Source: UBA10649 sp965278965 (GTDB lineage Bacteria > Actinomycetota > Actinomycetes > S36-B12). From it: a DNA stretch of 64,000 nt. Every line of letters begins with the position of its first letter. The first letter of the stretch is position 1. Below, piece after piece: positions 17,282 to 25,553 of this stretch. Made by a program: the position numbers and the translations under genes. The stretch spans positions 2,914,001 to 2,978,000 of the forward strand of contig OZ257127.1 of the NCBI GenBank assembly GCA_965278965.1. The letters are read 5' to 3'. Below the pieces are notes generated by a model. That model saw only the letters and a program-made list of their open reading frames with translations. It did not search any database and was not told the DNA's origin.

Positions 17282-17881
17282 ATGCCCACGCCCACCAAGG
17301 GTGCCCGCCTCGGCGGCGGTCCGGCGCACGAGCGGCTGATGCTGGCCAACCTGGCCACCGCGCTGTTCGAGCACGGGCGGATCACCACGACCGAGGCCAA
17401 GGCCAAGCGGCTGCGGCCGCTGGCCGAGCGCCTGATCACCTTCGCCAAGCGCGGCGACCTGCACGCGCGGCGTCGCGTGCTGACCGTCGTGCGGGACAAG
17501 TCGGTCGTGCACGTGCTGTTCACCGAGATCGGGCCGCAGTACGCCGGCCGGGCCGGTGGCTACACGCGCATCACCAAGATCGGCCCCCGCAAGGGCGACA
17601 ACGCACCGATGGCGGTGATCGAGCTGGTCGAGCCGATGGCCGAGCAGGTCGTCGCCGAGGCCACCGGAGCGACGAAGCGAGCGGCCAAGGAGAAGGCGGC
17701 TGCGCCGGCTCCCGCGGCTGAGGTCGTCGAGGTCGAAGAGGCGACGTCCGTGGCCGACGAGGCCGCGGTCGAGGCCGACGAGATCATCGTCGACGTCAAC
17801 GAGGCCGATCCCGAGGGCGAGCAGATCGACGCGGCCGAGGCCGTCGCCGACGCTGCCGAGGAGCCCGAGGAGAAGTCCTGA
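17282..17881 (+). CDS. rplQ: 50S ribosomal protein L17 with acidic tail
   Basis: The first 120 or so residues are canonical L17: TPTKGARLGGGPAHERLMLA, KRLRPLAERLITFAK, YTRITKIGPRKGDNAPMAVI. The remaining roughly 75 residues are an Ala/Glu/Asp/Val-rich low-complexity tail ending EEPEEKS, giving 199 residues against about 120-130 in most bacteria. Extended L17 is seen in actinomycetes. The stop codon overlaps a CTG that appears to start truA. Confidence 0.96.
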   Translation: MPTPTKGARLGGGPAHERLMLANLATALFEHGRITTTEAKAKRLRPLAERLITFAKRGDLHARRRVLTVVRDKSVVHVLFTEIGPQYAGRAGGYTRITKIGPRKGDNAPMAVIELVEPMAEQVVAEATGATKRAAKEKAAAPAPAAEVVEVEEATSVADEAAVEADEIIVDVNEADPEGEQIDAAEAVADAAEEPEEKS

Positions 17882-18738
17882 CGGACGCGCTCACGAGCAC
17901 CGATCAGCCCGTCGCCGGCCAGCCCGGCGACGGGCTGATCCGTCTGCGCCTGCGGCTGGCCTACGACGGCCGTGGCTTCCACGGGTGGGCGGCCCAGCCG
18001 TCGCCAGCGGGCCTGCGGACCGTCCAGGGCGAGGTGGAGCGGGTGCTCGGCCACCTGGTGGGCATGCCGGTCGGCGTGCAGTGCGCCGGTCGCACGGATG
18101 CCGGCGTCCATGCCGCCGGGCAGGTCGCCCACGTCGACGTTCCTGCTCAGGCAGCCGGCCTCGACGCCGCGCGGGTCAACCGTGCCCTGCCTGACGATGT
18201 CCGCGTCCTGGACGTCGCTGTGGCGGCGGCCGGCTTCGACGCGCGGTTCTCCGCGGTGTGGCGGCGGTACTCCTACCGCGTGAGCGACGACGGCCTCGGC
18301 CCCGACCCGCTGTACCGGCACGTCGTGCTGCCGTGGAGTCGTCAGCTCGACGTCGAGCAGATGTCGGCGGCCGCGGACGAGCTCGTCGGGGAGCACGACT
18401 TCGCCCCGTTCTGCAAGGCGCGTCCGTTCGGCACGACCGTGCGGGCGATCCACGACCTGCGGTGGGAGCGGGACGCCGCCGGCCTGGCGGTCATGACGGT
18501 GCGAGCCGACGCCTTCTGCCATTCGATGGTGCGGTCGCTGGTCGGCGTGCTCCTGCCCGTCGGGGATGGTCGACGGCCCGCGCACTGGCCCGGCGAGGTC
18601 CTGCGGGCGGGGCACAAGGACCCGGCCGTCACGACGATGCCCGCGTACCCGCTCGTGCTGGAGGAGGTCGGCTACCCGTCCGACGACCAGCTCGCCGCGC
18701 GGCAGGCCGAGACCCGCAGCCTGCGCTCGCTGTCCTGA
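17878..18738 (+). CDS. truA: tRNA pseudouridine synthase A, apparent CTG start
   Basis: Makes pseudouridine at positions 38-40 of tRNA anticodon arms. The conserved core is intact: RLAYDGRGFHGWAAQP, the catalytic GRTDAGVHA (Asp about residue 74), and VRADAFCHSMVRSLVG. The reading frame has no ATG, GTG or TTG before 18034, which lies past the conserved N-terminal motif. The best start is the CTG at 17878: it overlaps the rplQ stop as CTGA and follows GAGGAG by five bases, giving 286 residues, near the family's usual length. CTG 17935 is an alternative. The start codon is inferred. Confidence 0.88.
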   Translation: MTDALTSTDQPVAGQPGDGLIRLRLRLAYDGRGFHGWAAQPSPAGLRTVQGEVERVLGHLVGMPVGVQCAGRTDAGVHAAGQVAHVDVPAQAAGLDAARVNRALPDDVRVLDVAVAAAGFDARFSAVWRRYSYRVSDDGLGPDPLYRHVVLPWSRQLDVEQMSAAADELVGEHDFAPFCKARPFGTTVRAIHDLRWERDAAGLAVMTVRADAFCHSMVRSLVGVLLPVGDGRRPAHWPGEVLRAGHKDPAVTTMPAYPLVLEEVGYPSDDQLAARQAETRSLRSLS

Positions 18739-18775
18739 CCTGACCCGCCCTGCCGACCCGAACACCGAGGCACCC

Positions 18776-20437
18776 ATGGCTCACATCGACGTCCAGCACG
18801 TCACATACGCGCTGCCGGACGGACGCGTGCTGCTCGACGACGTGTCCTTCCACGTCCCGGACTCCGCGACGGCGGCACTGGTCGGGGCGAACGGAGCCGG
18901 CAAGACGACGTTGCTGCGGATGGTTGCGGGCGCCCTCGACCCGCACGAGGGGTCGATCGTCACCGGTGGTCACATCGCGGTGATGAGTCAGTTCGTCGGG
19001 CAGATGACCGACGGCACCGTCCGAGACCTGCTCCTGCTGTCCGGCCCCGCCCCGCTGGCCGCCGCGGCGGCGGCGGTGGACGCCGCCGAGCTGGCGCTGA
19101 TGGAGAACGAGGATGAGCCCGCGCAGATGCGGTACGCCCATGCGCTCGCCGAGTACGGCGACGCCGGCGGCTACGAGGCGGAGGTGCTCTTCGACGTCGT
19201 GACGATGGCCGCGATGGGGGAGCCCTTCGAGCGGGTCCGGTGGCGACCGGTCTCGACGCTGTCCGGGGGCCAGCAGAAGCGGCTGGTCCTGGAGCTGCTC
19301 CTGCGCGGCACCGCCGACGTCCTGCTCCTCGACGAGCCGGACAACTACCTCGACGTGCCAGGGAAGACCTGGCTGGAGCAGGCGCTTCGCGAGACGCCCA
19401 AGACCGTCCTGCTCATCAGCCACGACCGCGAGCTGCTCAACCAGGCGGCGTCGCACGTCGTGTCGGTCGAGCTCGGCGCGGCCGGCAGCACCGTGTGGGT
19501 GCACGGCGGCGGCTTCACGTCGTTCCACGCGGCACGGGCCGACCGGTTCAGCCGGCTGGAGGAGCTGCGTCGTCGGTGGGACGAGGACCACGCCCGGCTG
19601 CGCACACTCGTGCAGACGCTCAAGGTCAAGGCGGCCTACAACGACGGCATGGCCTCGCGGTACCAAGCCGCCCAGACACGGCTGCGCAAGTTCGAGGAGG
19701 CCGGCCCACCGATCGCCGTGCCCCGGGAACAGTCGATCCGCATGCGGCTGACCGGCGGGCGCACGGCCAAGCGCGCGGTGGTGTGCGAGGGGCTCGAGCT
19801 GACCGGGCTGACGGCCCCGTTCGACCTCGAGGTCTGGTACGGCGAGCGGGTCGCCGTGCTCGGCCCCAACGGCTCGGGCAAGTCGCACCTGCTGCGGCTG
19901 CTGGCCGCGGGCGGCACCGACCCCGAGCCCGACCAGCGCCCCGTCGATGACGTGCCCATCGAGCCAGTCCGGCACTCCGGGCTGGCGCGCCTCGGAGCGC
20001 GCGTGCGGCCGGGCTGGTTCGCGCAGACCCACGTGCGACCCGACCTCGCCGGGCGGACGCTGCTGGAGATCTTGCACCGGGGCGACGCGCACCGCGCGGG
20101 CATGCCCCGTGAGCAGGCGGCCCGCGCGCTGGACCGGTACGAGCTCGCCCCGGCGTCGGAGCAGGCCTTCGGCACGCTCTCCGGGGGGCAGCAGGCCCGG
20201 TTCCAGATCCTGCTGCTGGAGCTCGGCGGAGCCACCTTGCTCCTGCTGGACGAGCCGACGGACAACCTCGACCTCGCCAGTGCCGAGGCACTTGAGGCAG
20301 GGCTGGACGGCTTCGAGGGCACGGTGCTGTCTGTGACGCACGACCGGTGGTTCACGCGCGGCTTCGACCGGTTCCTCGTCGTAGCCGCCGACGGCAGCGT
20401 GTACGAGAGCGACGAGCCGGTCTGGTCGGGCTGGTAG
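18776..20437 (+). CDS. ABC-F family ATPase
   Basis: A soluble protein of 553 residues with two ATP-binding cassettes and no membrane segments, the ABC-F layout. Cassette 1 has GANGAGKTTL, LSGGQQKR and LLLDEPDNYLD; cassette 2 has GPNGSGKSH, LSGGQQARFQ and LLLDEPTDNLD. Between them lies a charged linker (about residues 255-315). ABC-F proteins act on the ribosome as translation factors or confer resistance to ribosome-targeting drugs; which applies here cannot be read from sequence. I chose the ATG at 18776 because it begins the conserved domain. It ends three bases from the convergent regulator gene. Confidence 0.88.
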   Translation: MAHIDVQHVTYALPDGRVLLDDVSFHVPDSATAALVGANGAGKTTLLRMVAGALDPHEGSIVTGGHIAVMSQFVGQMTDGTVRDLLLLSGPAPLAAAAAAVDAAELALMENEDEPAQMRYAHALAEYGDAGGYEAEVLFDVVTMAAMGEPFERVRWRPVSTLSGGQQKRLVLELLLRGTADVLLLDEPDNYLDVPGKTWLEQALRETPKTVLLISHDRELLNQAASHVVSVELGAAGSTVWVHGGGFTSFHAARADRFSRLEELRRRWDEDHARLRTLVQTLKVKAAYNDGMASRYQAAQTRLRKFEEAGPPIAVPREQSIRMRLTGGRTAKRAVVCEGLELTGLTAPFDLEVWYGERVAVLGPNGSGKSHLLRLLAAGGTDPEPDQRPVDDVPIEPVRHSGLARLGARVRPGWFAQTHVRPDLAGRTLLEILHRGDAHRAGMPREQAARALDRYELAPASEQAFGTLSGGQQARFQILLLELGGATLLLLDEPTDNLDLASAEALEAGLDGFEGTVLSVTHDRWFTRGFDRFLVVAADGSVYESDEPVWSGW

Positions 20438-20440
20438 CGA

Positions 20441-23035
20441 CTACGTGATGATCCCGAGTCGTCGGGCCTCGTGCACCGCTCGCCCACGGCTCGGTACGTC
20501 GAGCTTGCGCAGGATCGCCGCGAGGTGGTGCTCGACGGTCCGGTCTGAGACGAAGAGCCGCTCCGCGATGTCCGCGTTTGTCCCTCCTTCGGTGAGAAGG
20601 GCCAGCACGTCGAGCTCACGCGTGGTCAGGCCCGCGGGGTTCGCGGCGGCCGCGGCGCGCGGGCGTCTGGGCAGCGGGAGGCTGCGGTCGTACCGAGCGC
20701 GTCGGATCGCGTGCACGACGGGCTGAGCGCCGAGCTGCGCGAACACGCGGACCGCCTCGTCCGCGCGCTCCGCCTCGGGCGCAAGGGCCAGCGCGTAGGC
20801 CGCCCACACGGTCATTCCGGCCGCGAGGAACTCGTCGGCCGCTGTCGTCCAGTCCCCGTCGCGCAGCGGGCCGAACGGGCCCAGTGGCTCTGAACCCCAA
20901 TCGTGCCCGACGAGCGACCTCCACCAACCGATCTTGCTGAGGGACAGGGACTGCATGCGGTCGGTGGCGAGCGTGAGGGCGCGTTCGGACAGGGAGACGA
21001 CATCGTCGGTCCGGCCGTCCAGCCACGCGATCTCGGTCGCTGACGCGACAGCTCCCGCTACGCGCTGGAGCGCGCCGAGGCCGTCGGCCGCCGCGAGCGC
21101 CTGCTCGCTCGCTGCCAGGCCGCTCCCACCGCGCCTGGCGGCGATGAGCCCGGAGACCGCTGCCGCCTGGACGAGGGAGATCGGTGCGAGGTCCGGGAAC
21201 GCGAGCAGGCGCGCAGTCAGTCGCTCGGCCTCGTCCCACGCGCCTGCGTCGGCGAGGGCGATCGCCCGCCAGCTCTCCATGTACCGCGACCACGAGTCGA
21301 GGTCGCGGCCCTCGCAGTACGAGATGCCGTCGTCGAGGAACTGCATCCCCGCCGGCACCCGTGCATGGTCGATGTTGGCGGAGGACAGGTTGCAGTACGC
21401 GCGAGCCGCATGCTCCTCCTCGCCGGCGTTGACGGAGAGGAGCAGGCTGCGCTGGACGAGCGCCTGTCCTTCGTCGATTCGGCCCGCCTCCATCGCGACC
21501 GCCCCCAGGTTGTTCAGTGCGTGCGCCTCGACCACGACGTCGCCGAGGGCGGTCGCGAGCGACAACGCCTTCTGGCCCCACACCTGGGTGCGTGCGTCGT
21601 CGCCGACGAGCATCGCCAGTTGCGCCACTGTGCTGTACGCGTACGCGAGCTCGTGGGTGGGTCCCAGTGGCTCGAGCGTCGCGATCGCATTCGCCGCGTA
21701 GCTCTCGGCGTCGGCGCCGCGGCCCAGGAACCACGACAGCCGCGAGAGCCAACGCTGGCTGTCCCCCACGCGCACGAGATCGCCGGCGACCCGACGCAGG
21801 TCGAGGGCCTGTTGGCGTGCTGCGATCGCCTCCTGGTGCTGGTCGGTCAGGTAGCACTCGTAGGACAGCGCCTCGAGGAGATCGGCACGGCCGGCGTCGT
21901 CGTGCGCGGCTGCCCGGAGGGCGGTGCGGTACCACGCTGCCGCCTCTCGATGAGCTCCGAAGGCTGCCGCCCGGTCCGCGGCAAGGGCCGCATGGGTTCG
22001 TATGGCAGCGTCGTCGAACATCCCCGCCGCGTGGTGTGCGAGGGCACGGTGGTCCTCGGGAGTCCGGTCGGCGAGGGTCCGATAGGCGCGACGGTGCAGC
22101 TCCCGTCGGCGCATCGGGGCGAGCGACGACTCGACGGCGACCCGCGCGAGTTCGTGCCGGAAGCCGAGCCCGGATCCTGTATCGACGAGGACGCCAGCCT
22201 CGACGCATTCGTCGACGGCAGCTGACGGCTCCCGGGACACGTCACCGAGGATGAGCGGATCACCGATGGCGCCGAGGACGGAGGCCGCGTCGAGAACCTG
22301 CGCCGCCGCCGGTGAGAGCCGGGCAATGCGGGCGTGGACCGCGTCGCGGACCGTCGAGGGGACCTCGTCGGTCGCCGCGGAGAGTGACTCGGTGACGTAG
22401 AAGGCGTTGCCGCCGGTCCGAGCGAACAGCCGCTCCGGGTCGAGGGGTGACGCGCTGGCCGTCACGAGCTCGCCCACCTCGTCGACGGTCAACGGCGGCA
22501 CCAGCATCCGATGGACACCCTCGATCGTCGCGAGCTCTCCCATGACTGCCGTGAGCGGATGCCGGGGGCCGACCTCGTCGTGCCGGTAGGTCGCCACGAC
22601 GAGAACAGGCAGGCCGTCGAGCCGCCGACCGAGGTATCGCAGCGCGTCCAGGGTCGCCTGGTCCGCCCAGTGAAGGTCCTCGAGGGCGAGGAACGTGGGC
22701 CGCTCGGCGAGCACCGCCCGCAGAGCGCGGAAGACATCGATGCGGCGGCCACCGAGGGCGGCAGCCAGCTCCGGGACGGCGTCCTGGAACGCGGCGAGTG
22801 CGTCCGCCGTCGCGATGTCGTCCACCGCGCCGAGACGCACCTGCATGGTCGCGGGGAGCTCGTCGGCGGCGCGGCGGGCGAGGCTCGACTTGCCCACCCC
22901 CGCCTCACCGCCCACAAAGACGAGGCGCCCCCGCCCGGCGATCGCGTCGCCGAGCAGGGCCGTGAGACTGGCGAGCAGATCGCCGCGGCCGACGAGCATG
23001 GGCTCATTCGACCGCGACGTCCGCCCCTGTGTCAC
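20441..23035 (-). CDS. Large ATP-binding LuxR-type (LAL) regulator
   Basis: An 864-residue transcription regulator of the LAL/MalT-like class. An N-terminal AAA-type ATPase carries Walker A GEAGVGKS (residues 43-50) and a Walker B-like LALEDLHWAD; the middle (about 340-780) is helical and repeat-like, resembling TPR; the C-terminus is a LuxR helix-turn-helix (LTTRELDVLALLTEGGTNAD ... SDRTVEHHLAAILRKLDV). The GTG start at 23035 overlaps the stop of the DUF4242 gene (GTGA), so the two are an operon. The inducer and targets are unknown; GGGGAA half-sites upstream of the operon are a candidate binding region. Confidence 0.9.
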   Translation of the reverse strand: MTQGRTSRSNEPMLVGRGDLLASLTALLGDAIAGRGRLVFVGGEAGVGKSSLARRAADELPATMQVRLGAVDDIATADALAAFQDAVPELAAALGGRRIDVFRALRAVLAERPTFLALEDLHWADQATLDALRYLGRRLDGLPVLVVATYRHDEVGPRHPLTAVMGELATIEGVHRMLVPPLTVDEVGELVTASASPLDPERLFARTGGNAFYVTESLSAATDEVPSTVRDAVHARIARLSPAAAQVLDAASVLGAIGDPLILGDVSREPSAAVDECVEAGVLVDTGSGLGFRHELARVAVESSLAPMRRRELHRRAYRTLADRTPEDHRALAHHAAGMFDDAAIRTHAALAADRAAAFGAHREAAAWYRTALRAAAHDDAGRADLLEALSYECYLTDQHQEAIAARQQALDLRRVAGDLVRVGDSQRWLSRLSWFLGRGADAESYAANAIATLEPLGPTHELAYAYSTVAQLAMLVGDDARTQVWGQKALSLATALGDVVVEAHALNNLGAVAMEAGRIDEGQALVQRSLLLSVNAGEEEHAARAYCNLSSANIDHARVPAGMQFLDDGISYCEGRDLDSWSRYMESWRAIALADAGAWDEAERLTARLLAFPDLAPISLVQAAAVSGLIAARRGGSGLAASEQALAAADGLGALQRVAGAVASATEIAWLDGRTDDVVSLSERALTLATDRMQSLSLSKIGWWRSLVGHDWGSEPLGPFGPLRDGDWTTAADEFLAAGMTVWAAYALALAPEAERADEAVRVFAQLGAQPVVHAIRRARYDRSLPLPRRPRAAAAANPAGLTTRELDVLALLTEGGTNADIAERLFVSDRTVEHHLAAILRKLDVPSRGRAVHEARRLGIIT

Positions 23036-23283
23036 GCGCCTTCGACCACGGGGTAGATCGCGTCGGCCACGAGCCCGTGAGCCTCCCGGTGAACGGTGTT
23101 CGCCGCCTCCGCATCGGGAGCATCGACGAGGCAGAAGATCTTGCCCCGCTCCTCGTCCACCCAGTACCGCAGGTAGTGGACGCCGTGGGCGTCCTGGTGC
23201 GCCAGGTCGGCGGCATGGGCGTTCGCGACATCGGCTGCCGTGACGGGGCCGTCGAGCGAGTGCACATCCATGTAGAGCGCCAT
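23032..23283 (-). CDS. DUF4242 (SCO4226-like) small protein
   Basis: The 83-residue product (MALYMDVHSLDGPVTAADVA ... AIYPVVEGA) resembles the DUF4242 family, whose Streptomyces member SCO4226 binds nickel. It is rich in histidines, with the pattern LRYWVDEERGKIFCLVDAPD-AEAANTVHREAHG. An AAAGGA ribosome site precedes the ATG. It is the first gene of a coupled pair with the LAL regulator. Its physiological role is not established; metal binding here is inference from the family. Confidence 0.8.
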   Translation of the reverse strand: MALYMDVHSLDGPVTAADVANAHAADLAHQDAHGVHYLRYWVDEERGKIFCLVDAPDAEAANTVHREAHGLVADAIYPVVEGA

Positions 23284-23296
23284 GTCAGTCCTTTCC

Positions 23297-23327
23297 GTCG
23301 GGTCGGTCGCGACGTGACCGACCCGAC
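23297..23327. promoter_or_regulatory. 12-bp inverted repeat before DUF4242 gene
   Basis: GTCGGGTCGGTC (23297-23308) pairs exactly with GACCGACCCGAC (23316-23327) around a seven-base loop. It starts 14 bases before the DUF4242 start codon, so it could be a leader-RNA hairpin just above the ribosome site or a dimeric protein's operator. I cannot choose between these from sequence. Confidence 0.6.
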
Positions 23328-23350
23328 GATCCCATCGGTTCGAGCGCCTG

Positions 23351-23402
23351 GGGGAATCGGTGGTTTCCCCCATATTCCCCGGGGCTGCCCTGCGGTTTCC
23401 CC
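23351..23402. promoter_or_regulatory. Cluster of four GGGGAA half-sites
   Basis: Four copies of GGGGAA occur in 52 bases: one on the plus strand (23351-23356) and three on the minus strand (23365-23370, 23375-23380, 23397-23402). The first two form an inverted pair. They lie between the divergent LAL operon and the homocysteine methyltransferase promoter. The motif resembles the GGGGA core of MalT boxes, and MalT is the founding LAL regulator, so autoregulation is a reasonable guess. Confidence 0.45.
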
Positions 23403-23422
23403 GCGTCTTCTTGTGGTGGATC

Positions 23423-23451
23423 TCGACAGGTCCCGAAACGCGGCCCACACT
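23423..23451 (+). promoter_or_regulatory. Promoter for homocysteine methyltransferase gene
   Basis: -35 TCGACA (23423-23428), 17-base spacer, -10 CACACT (23446-23451). The -10 ends six bases before the GTG at 23458, and there is no ribosome site, so the transcript would be leaderless or nearly so. The -10 match is weak; the spacing is good. Confidence 0.45.
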
Positions 23452-23457
23452 GACGCC

Positions 23458-24396
23458 GTGAGCCAGACCACCCACCTGCCGCCCCTGGAGGGCGTCGTCA
23501 TGCTCACCGACTCGGGCATCGAGACCGACGTCCTCTTCAACGTCGGGCGCGACCTCCCGTCGTTCGCTGTGTTCCCGCTCCTCGACGACGAGGAGGGCCG
23601 GGCGATCCTGGACCGCTACTACCGAGCGCACCTGGCCGTCGCGGCCGACCACGGGACGGGCTACGTCCTCGAGACGCCCACGTGGCGCAGCACACCCGAC
23701 TGGGGTGCCCAGCTGGGCTACGACCAGGAGGCGTTGGACGACCTTGACCGCCGGTCGGTCGCCTTCATGGTCGGCCTGCGCGACTCCGCTCCCACGGGCA
23801 TCGGGCCGGTGCTCATCAGCGGCTGCCTGGGCCCGCGCGGGGACGGCTACGTGATTGGCGAGGTGATGACCGTCGAGCAGGCGCGCGAGTACCACGGCCA
23901 TCAGGTCGGTGTGTTCGCCGCTGCCGGCTGCGACCTGGTGACCGTCATGACGATCACGTACGTGGCCGAGGCGGCGGGGTTCGCGCTGGCCGCCCGCGAC
24001 CGCGGGGTCCCGGCCGTCGTCTATTTCACCGTCGAGACCGACGGACGGCTGCCGGACGGCACCCCGCTCGCGGATGCGATCGAGCAGGTCGACGCGGTCA
24101 CCGACGGGTCGGTCGCCTGGTTCGGGCTCAACTGCGCGCACCCCGAGCACATCGCGCCCGCACTTGCGGACGGGTCAAAGAGCATCTCTCGGTTCGGCGC
24201 GCTCCGGGCGAACGCGTCGCGGATGAGTCACGCCGAGCTCGACGCGGCGGAGGAACTCGACGACGGCGATCCCGAGGAGCTGGCGCGGAGCTACCGGGAT
24301 CTGCGGGCCGCCCTGCCGACTGTCACGGTGTTCGGAGGCTGCTGCGGGACCGACGTGCGGCACGTCCGGGCTATCGCGACGGCCATCGCCGGGTAG
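23458..24396 (+). CDS. Homocysteine S-methyltransferase family protein
   Basis: A 312-residue single-domain protein of the homocysteine-binding barrel family. Zinc-site cysteines are visible in GLNCAHPEH and in GGCCGTD near the C-terminus. N-terminal landmarks are VVMLTDSGIETDVLFN and the ETPTWRS segment. These enzymes move a methyl group from S-methylmethionine or similar donors to homocysteine; the donor here is not evident. GTG 23458 is chosen because it sits just before the conserved start and downstream of a promoter-like element. A second, distinct family member lies at 36964. Divergent from the LAL operon, which may regulate it. Confidence 0.85.
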   Translation: MSQTTHLPPLEGVVMLTDSGIETDVLFNVGRDLPSFAVFPLLDDEEGRAILDRYYRAHLAVAADHGTGYVLETPTWRSTPDWGAQLGYDQEALDDLDRRSVAFMVGLRDSAPTGIGPVLISGCLGPRGDGYVIGEVMTVEQAREYHGHQVGVFAAAGCDLVTVMTITYVAEAAGFALAARDRGVPAVVYFTVETDGRLPDGTPLADAIEQVDAVTDGSVAWFGLNCAHPEHIAPALADGSKSISRFGALRANASRMSHAELDAAEELDDGDPEELARSYRDLRAALPTVTVFGGCCGTDVRHVRAIATAIAG

Positions 24397-24426
24397 CGGG
24401 CCTGTCCGCTCGGGTCGTGACCGGAT

Positions 24427-24455
24427 TTGGCTGGGGTTAGGCCGCCGGGTACTCT
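24427..24455 (+). promoter_or_regulatory. Promoter of rplM-rpsI operon
   Basis: -35 TTGGCT (24427-24432), 17-base spacer, -10 TACTCT (24450-24455), giving a predicted start near 24462 and a leader of roughly 110 bases before rplM. Spacing and sequence fit the actinobacterial housekeeping sigma factor. Confidence 0.7.
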
Positions 24456-24488
24456 GGACCGCTGCTGTGCGTGTTTCGCGTGCGCAGC

Positions 24489-24532
24489 CTGGGTTCCAGG
24501 GATGGAGCCCAGTACGGCGCCCTAACAGGGCG
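24489..24532 (+). promoter_or_regulatory. Structured leader of rplM
   Basis: Within the rplM leader, CTGGG (24489-24493) pairs with CCCAG (24508-24512), and CGCCCT (24518-24523) pairs with AGGGCG (24527-24532) around AAC. In several bacteria L13 or S9 leaders bind the protein product for feedback; whether this one does is not shown by the sequence. Confidence 0.4.
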
Positions 24533-24570
24533 TGCAGAACCCGAGTCCCTACGAGCGGAAAGAACAGCGC

Positions 24571-25014
24571 ATGCGCACGTACAGCCCCAAGGCCGGGGAC
24601 AACGAGCCCGTCTGGCACGTCATTGATGCCACCGACGTCATCCTCGGTCGTCTCGCCACCCACGCCGCCACCCTGCTGCGCGGCAAGCACAAGCCGACGT
24701 TCGCCCCGCACATGGACTCGGGCGACTTCGTCATCATCATCAACGCCGAGAAGGTGGCCCTCACGGGTGCCAAACGGCAGCAGAAGATGGACTACCGGCA
24801 CTCCGGTTTCCCGGGTGGCCTGAGGGCGACGTCGTACAGCGAGCTGCTCGAGTCCAACCCGCGCCGGGCCGTCGAGAAGGCCGTCAAGGGGATGCTCCCG
24901 CACAACAAGCTCGGTCGGCAGCAGATCAAGAAGCTCAAGGTCTACGCCGGCCCGGAGCACCCCCACGCGGCCCAGCAGCCGCAGCCCTTCCAGATCACCC
25001 AGATCGCGCAGTAG
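24571..25014 (+). CDS. rplM: 50S ribosomal protein L13
   Basis: Large-subunit assembly protein. The 147-residue product has MRTYSPKAGDNEPVWHVIDA, VILGRLATHAATLLRGKHK, and PRRAVEKAVKGMLPHNKLGR. I start at 24571, at the conserved MRTY, rather than at an in-frame ATG 13 codons earlier; a GCGGAAAG ribosome site supports this. Cotranscribed with rpsI. Confidence 0.97.
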   Translation: MRTYSPKAGDNEPVWHVIDATDVILGRLATHAATLLRGKHKPTFAPHMDSGDFVIIINAEKVALTGAKRQQKMDYRHSGFPGGLRATSYSELLESNPRRAVEKAVKGMLPHNKLGRQQIKKLKVYAGPEHPHAAQQPQPFQITQIAQ

Positions 25015-25043
25015 TCGCGACTTCGGCGTCAACGAGAGGAACC

Positions 25044-25550
25044 GTGGCAGTGTCTGAGGCCACCATCGAGCAGACCGGCATCGAGGGCTCCGAGGAGCCG
25101 ACCGTGTCGGAGTACAGCACGTCCACCCCGAGCAAGCCCGCCCCGACGCGCGAGATCGTGACGGCGCCGGCGGCGGCCACCGGCCGCCGCAAGCAGGCGA
25201 TCGCCCGCGTGCGCATCGTCCCGGGCACCGGGAAGTGGACGATCAACGGTCGCGACCTCGAGGGGTACTTCCCCAACAAGGTCCACCAGCAGGAGGTCAA
25301 CGAGCCGTTCGTCGCGCTCGGGGCCGAGGGCCGGTTCGACGTGATCGCCCGCATCCACGGCGGCGGTGTGTCCGGCCAGGCCGGCGCGCTTCGCCTCGGC
25401 GTCTCGCGCGCCCTCAACGAGGTCGACGAGGAGGGGAACCGTCCGATCCTGAAGAAGGCCGGCTTCCTGACCCGTGACCCGCGGGCCAAGGAGCGCAAGA
25501 AGTACGGCCTGAAGAAGGCTCGCAAGGCGCCGCAGTACAGCAAGCGGTAG
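25044..25550 (+). CDS. rpsI: 30S ribosomal protein S9
   Basis: Its C-terminal tail reaches P-site tRNA. The 168 residues are a poorly conserved N-terminal extension of about 45 residues (Glu/Thr/Ser-rich) followed by the canonical core GRRKQAIARVRIVPGTGKW to the basic end KKARKAPQYSKR. The extension is usual in actinomycetes. GTG start with AGAGGAA upstream. glmM begins four bases after the stop. Confidence 0.97.
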   Translation: MAVSEATIEQTGIEGSEEPTVSEYSTSTPSKPAPTREIVTAPAAATGRRKQAIARVRIVPGTGKWTINGRDLEGYFPNKVHQQEVNEPFVALGAEGRFDVIARIHGGGVSGQAGALRLGVSRALNEVDEEGNRPILKKAGFLTRDPRAKERKKYGLKKARKAPQYSKR

Positions 25551-25553
25551 GCC

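Noticed and set aside
17878..18034. Frameshift or pseudogene in truA
   Set aside because: The frame is open and all conserved motifs are in register; only the start codon is unusual.
23029..23457. N-terminal extension of the 23458 methyltransferase
   Set aside because: It is antisense to the DUF4242 gene and unconserved; the enzyme fold begins after 23458.
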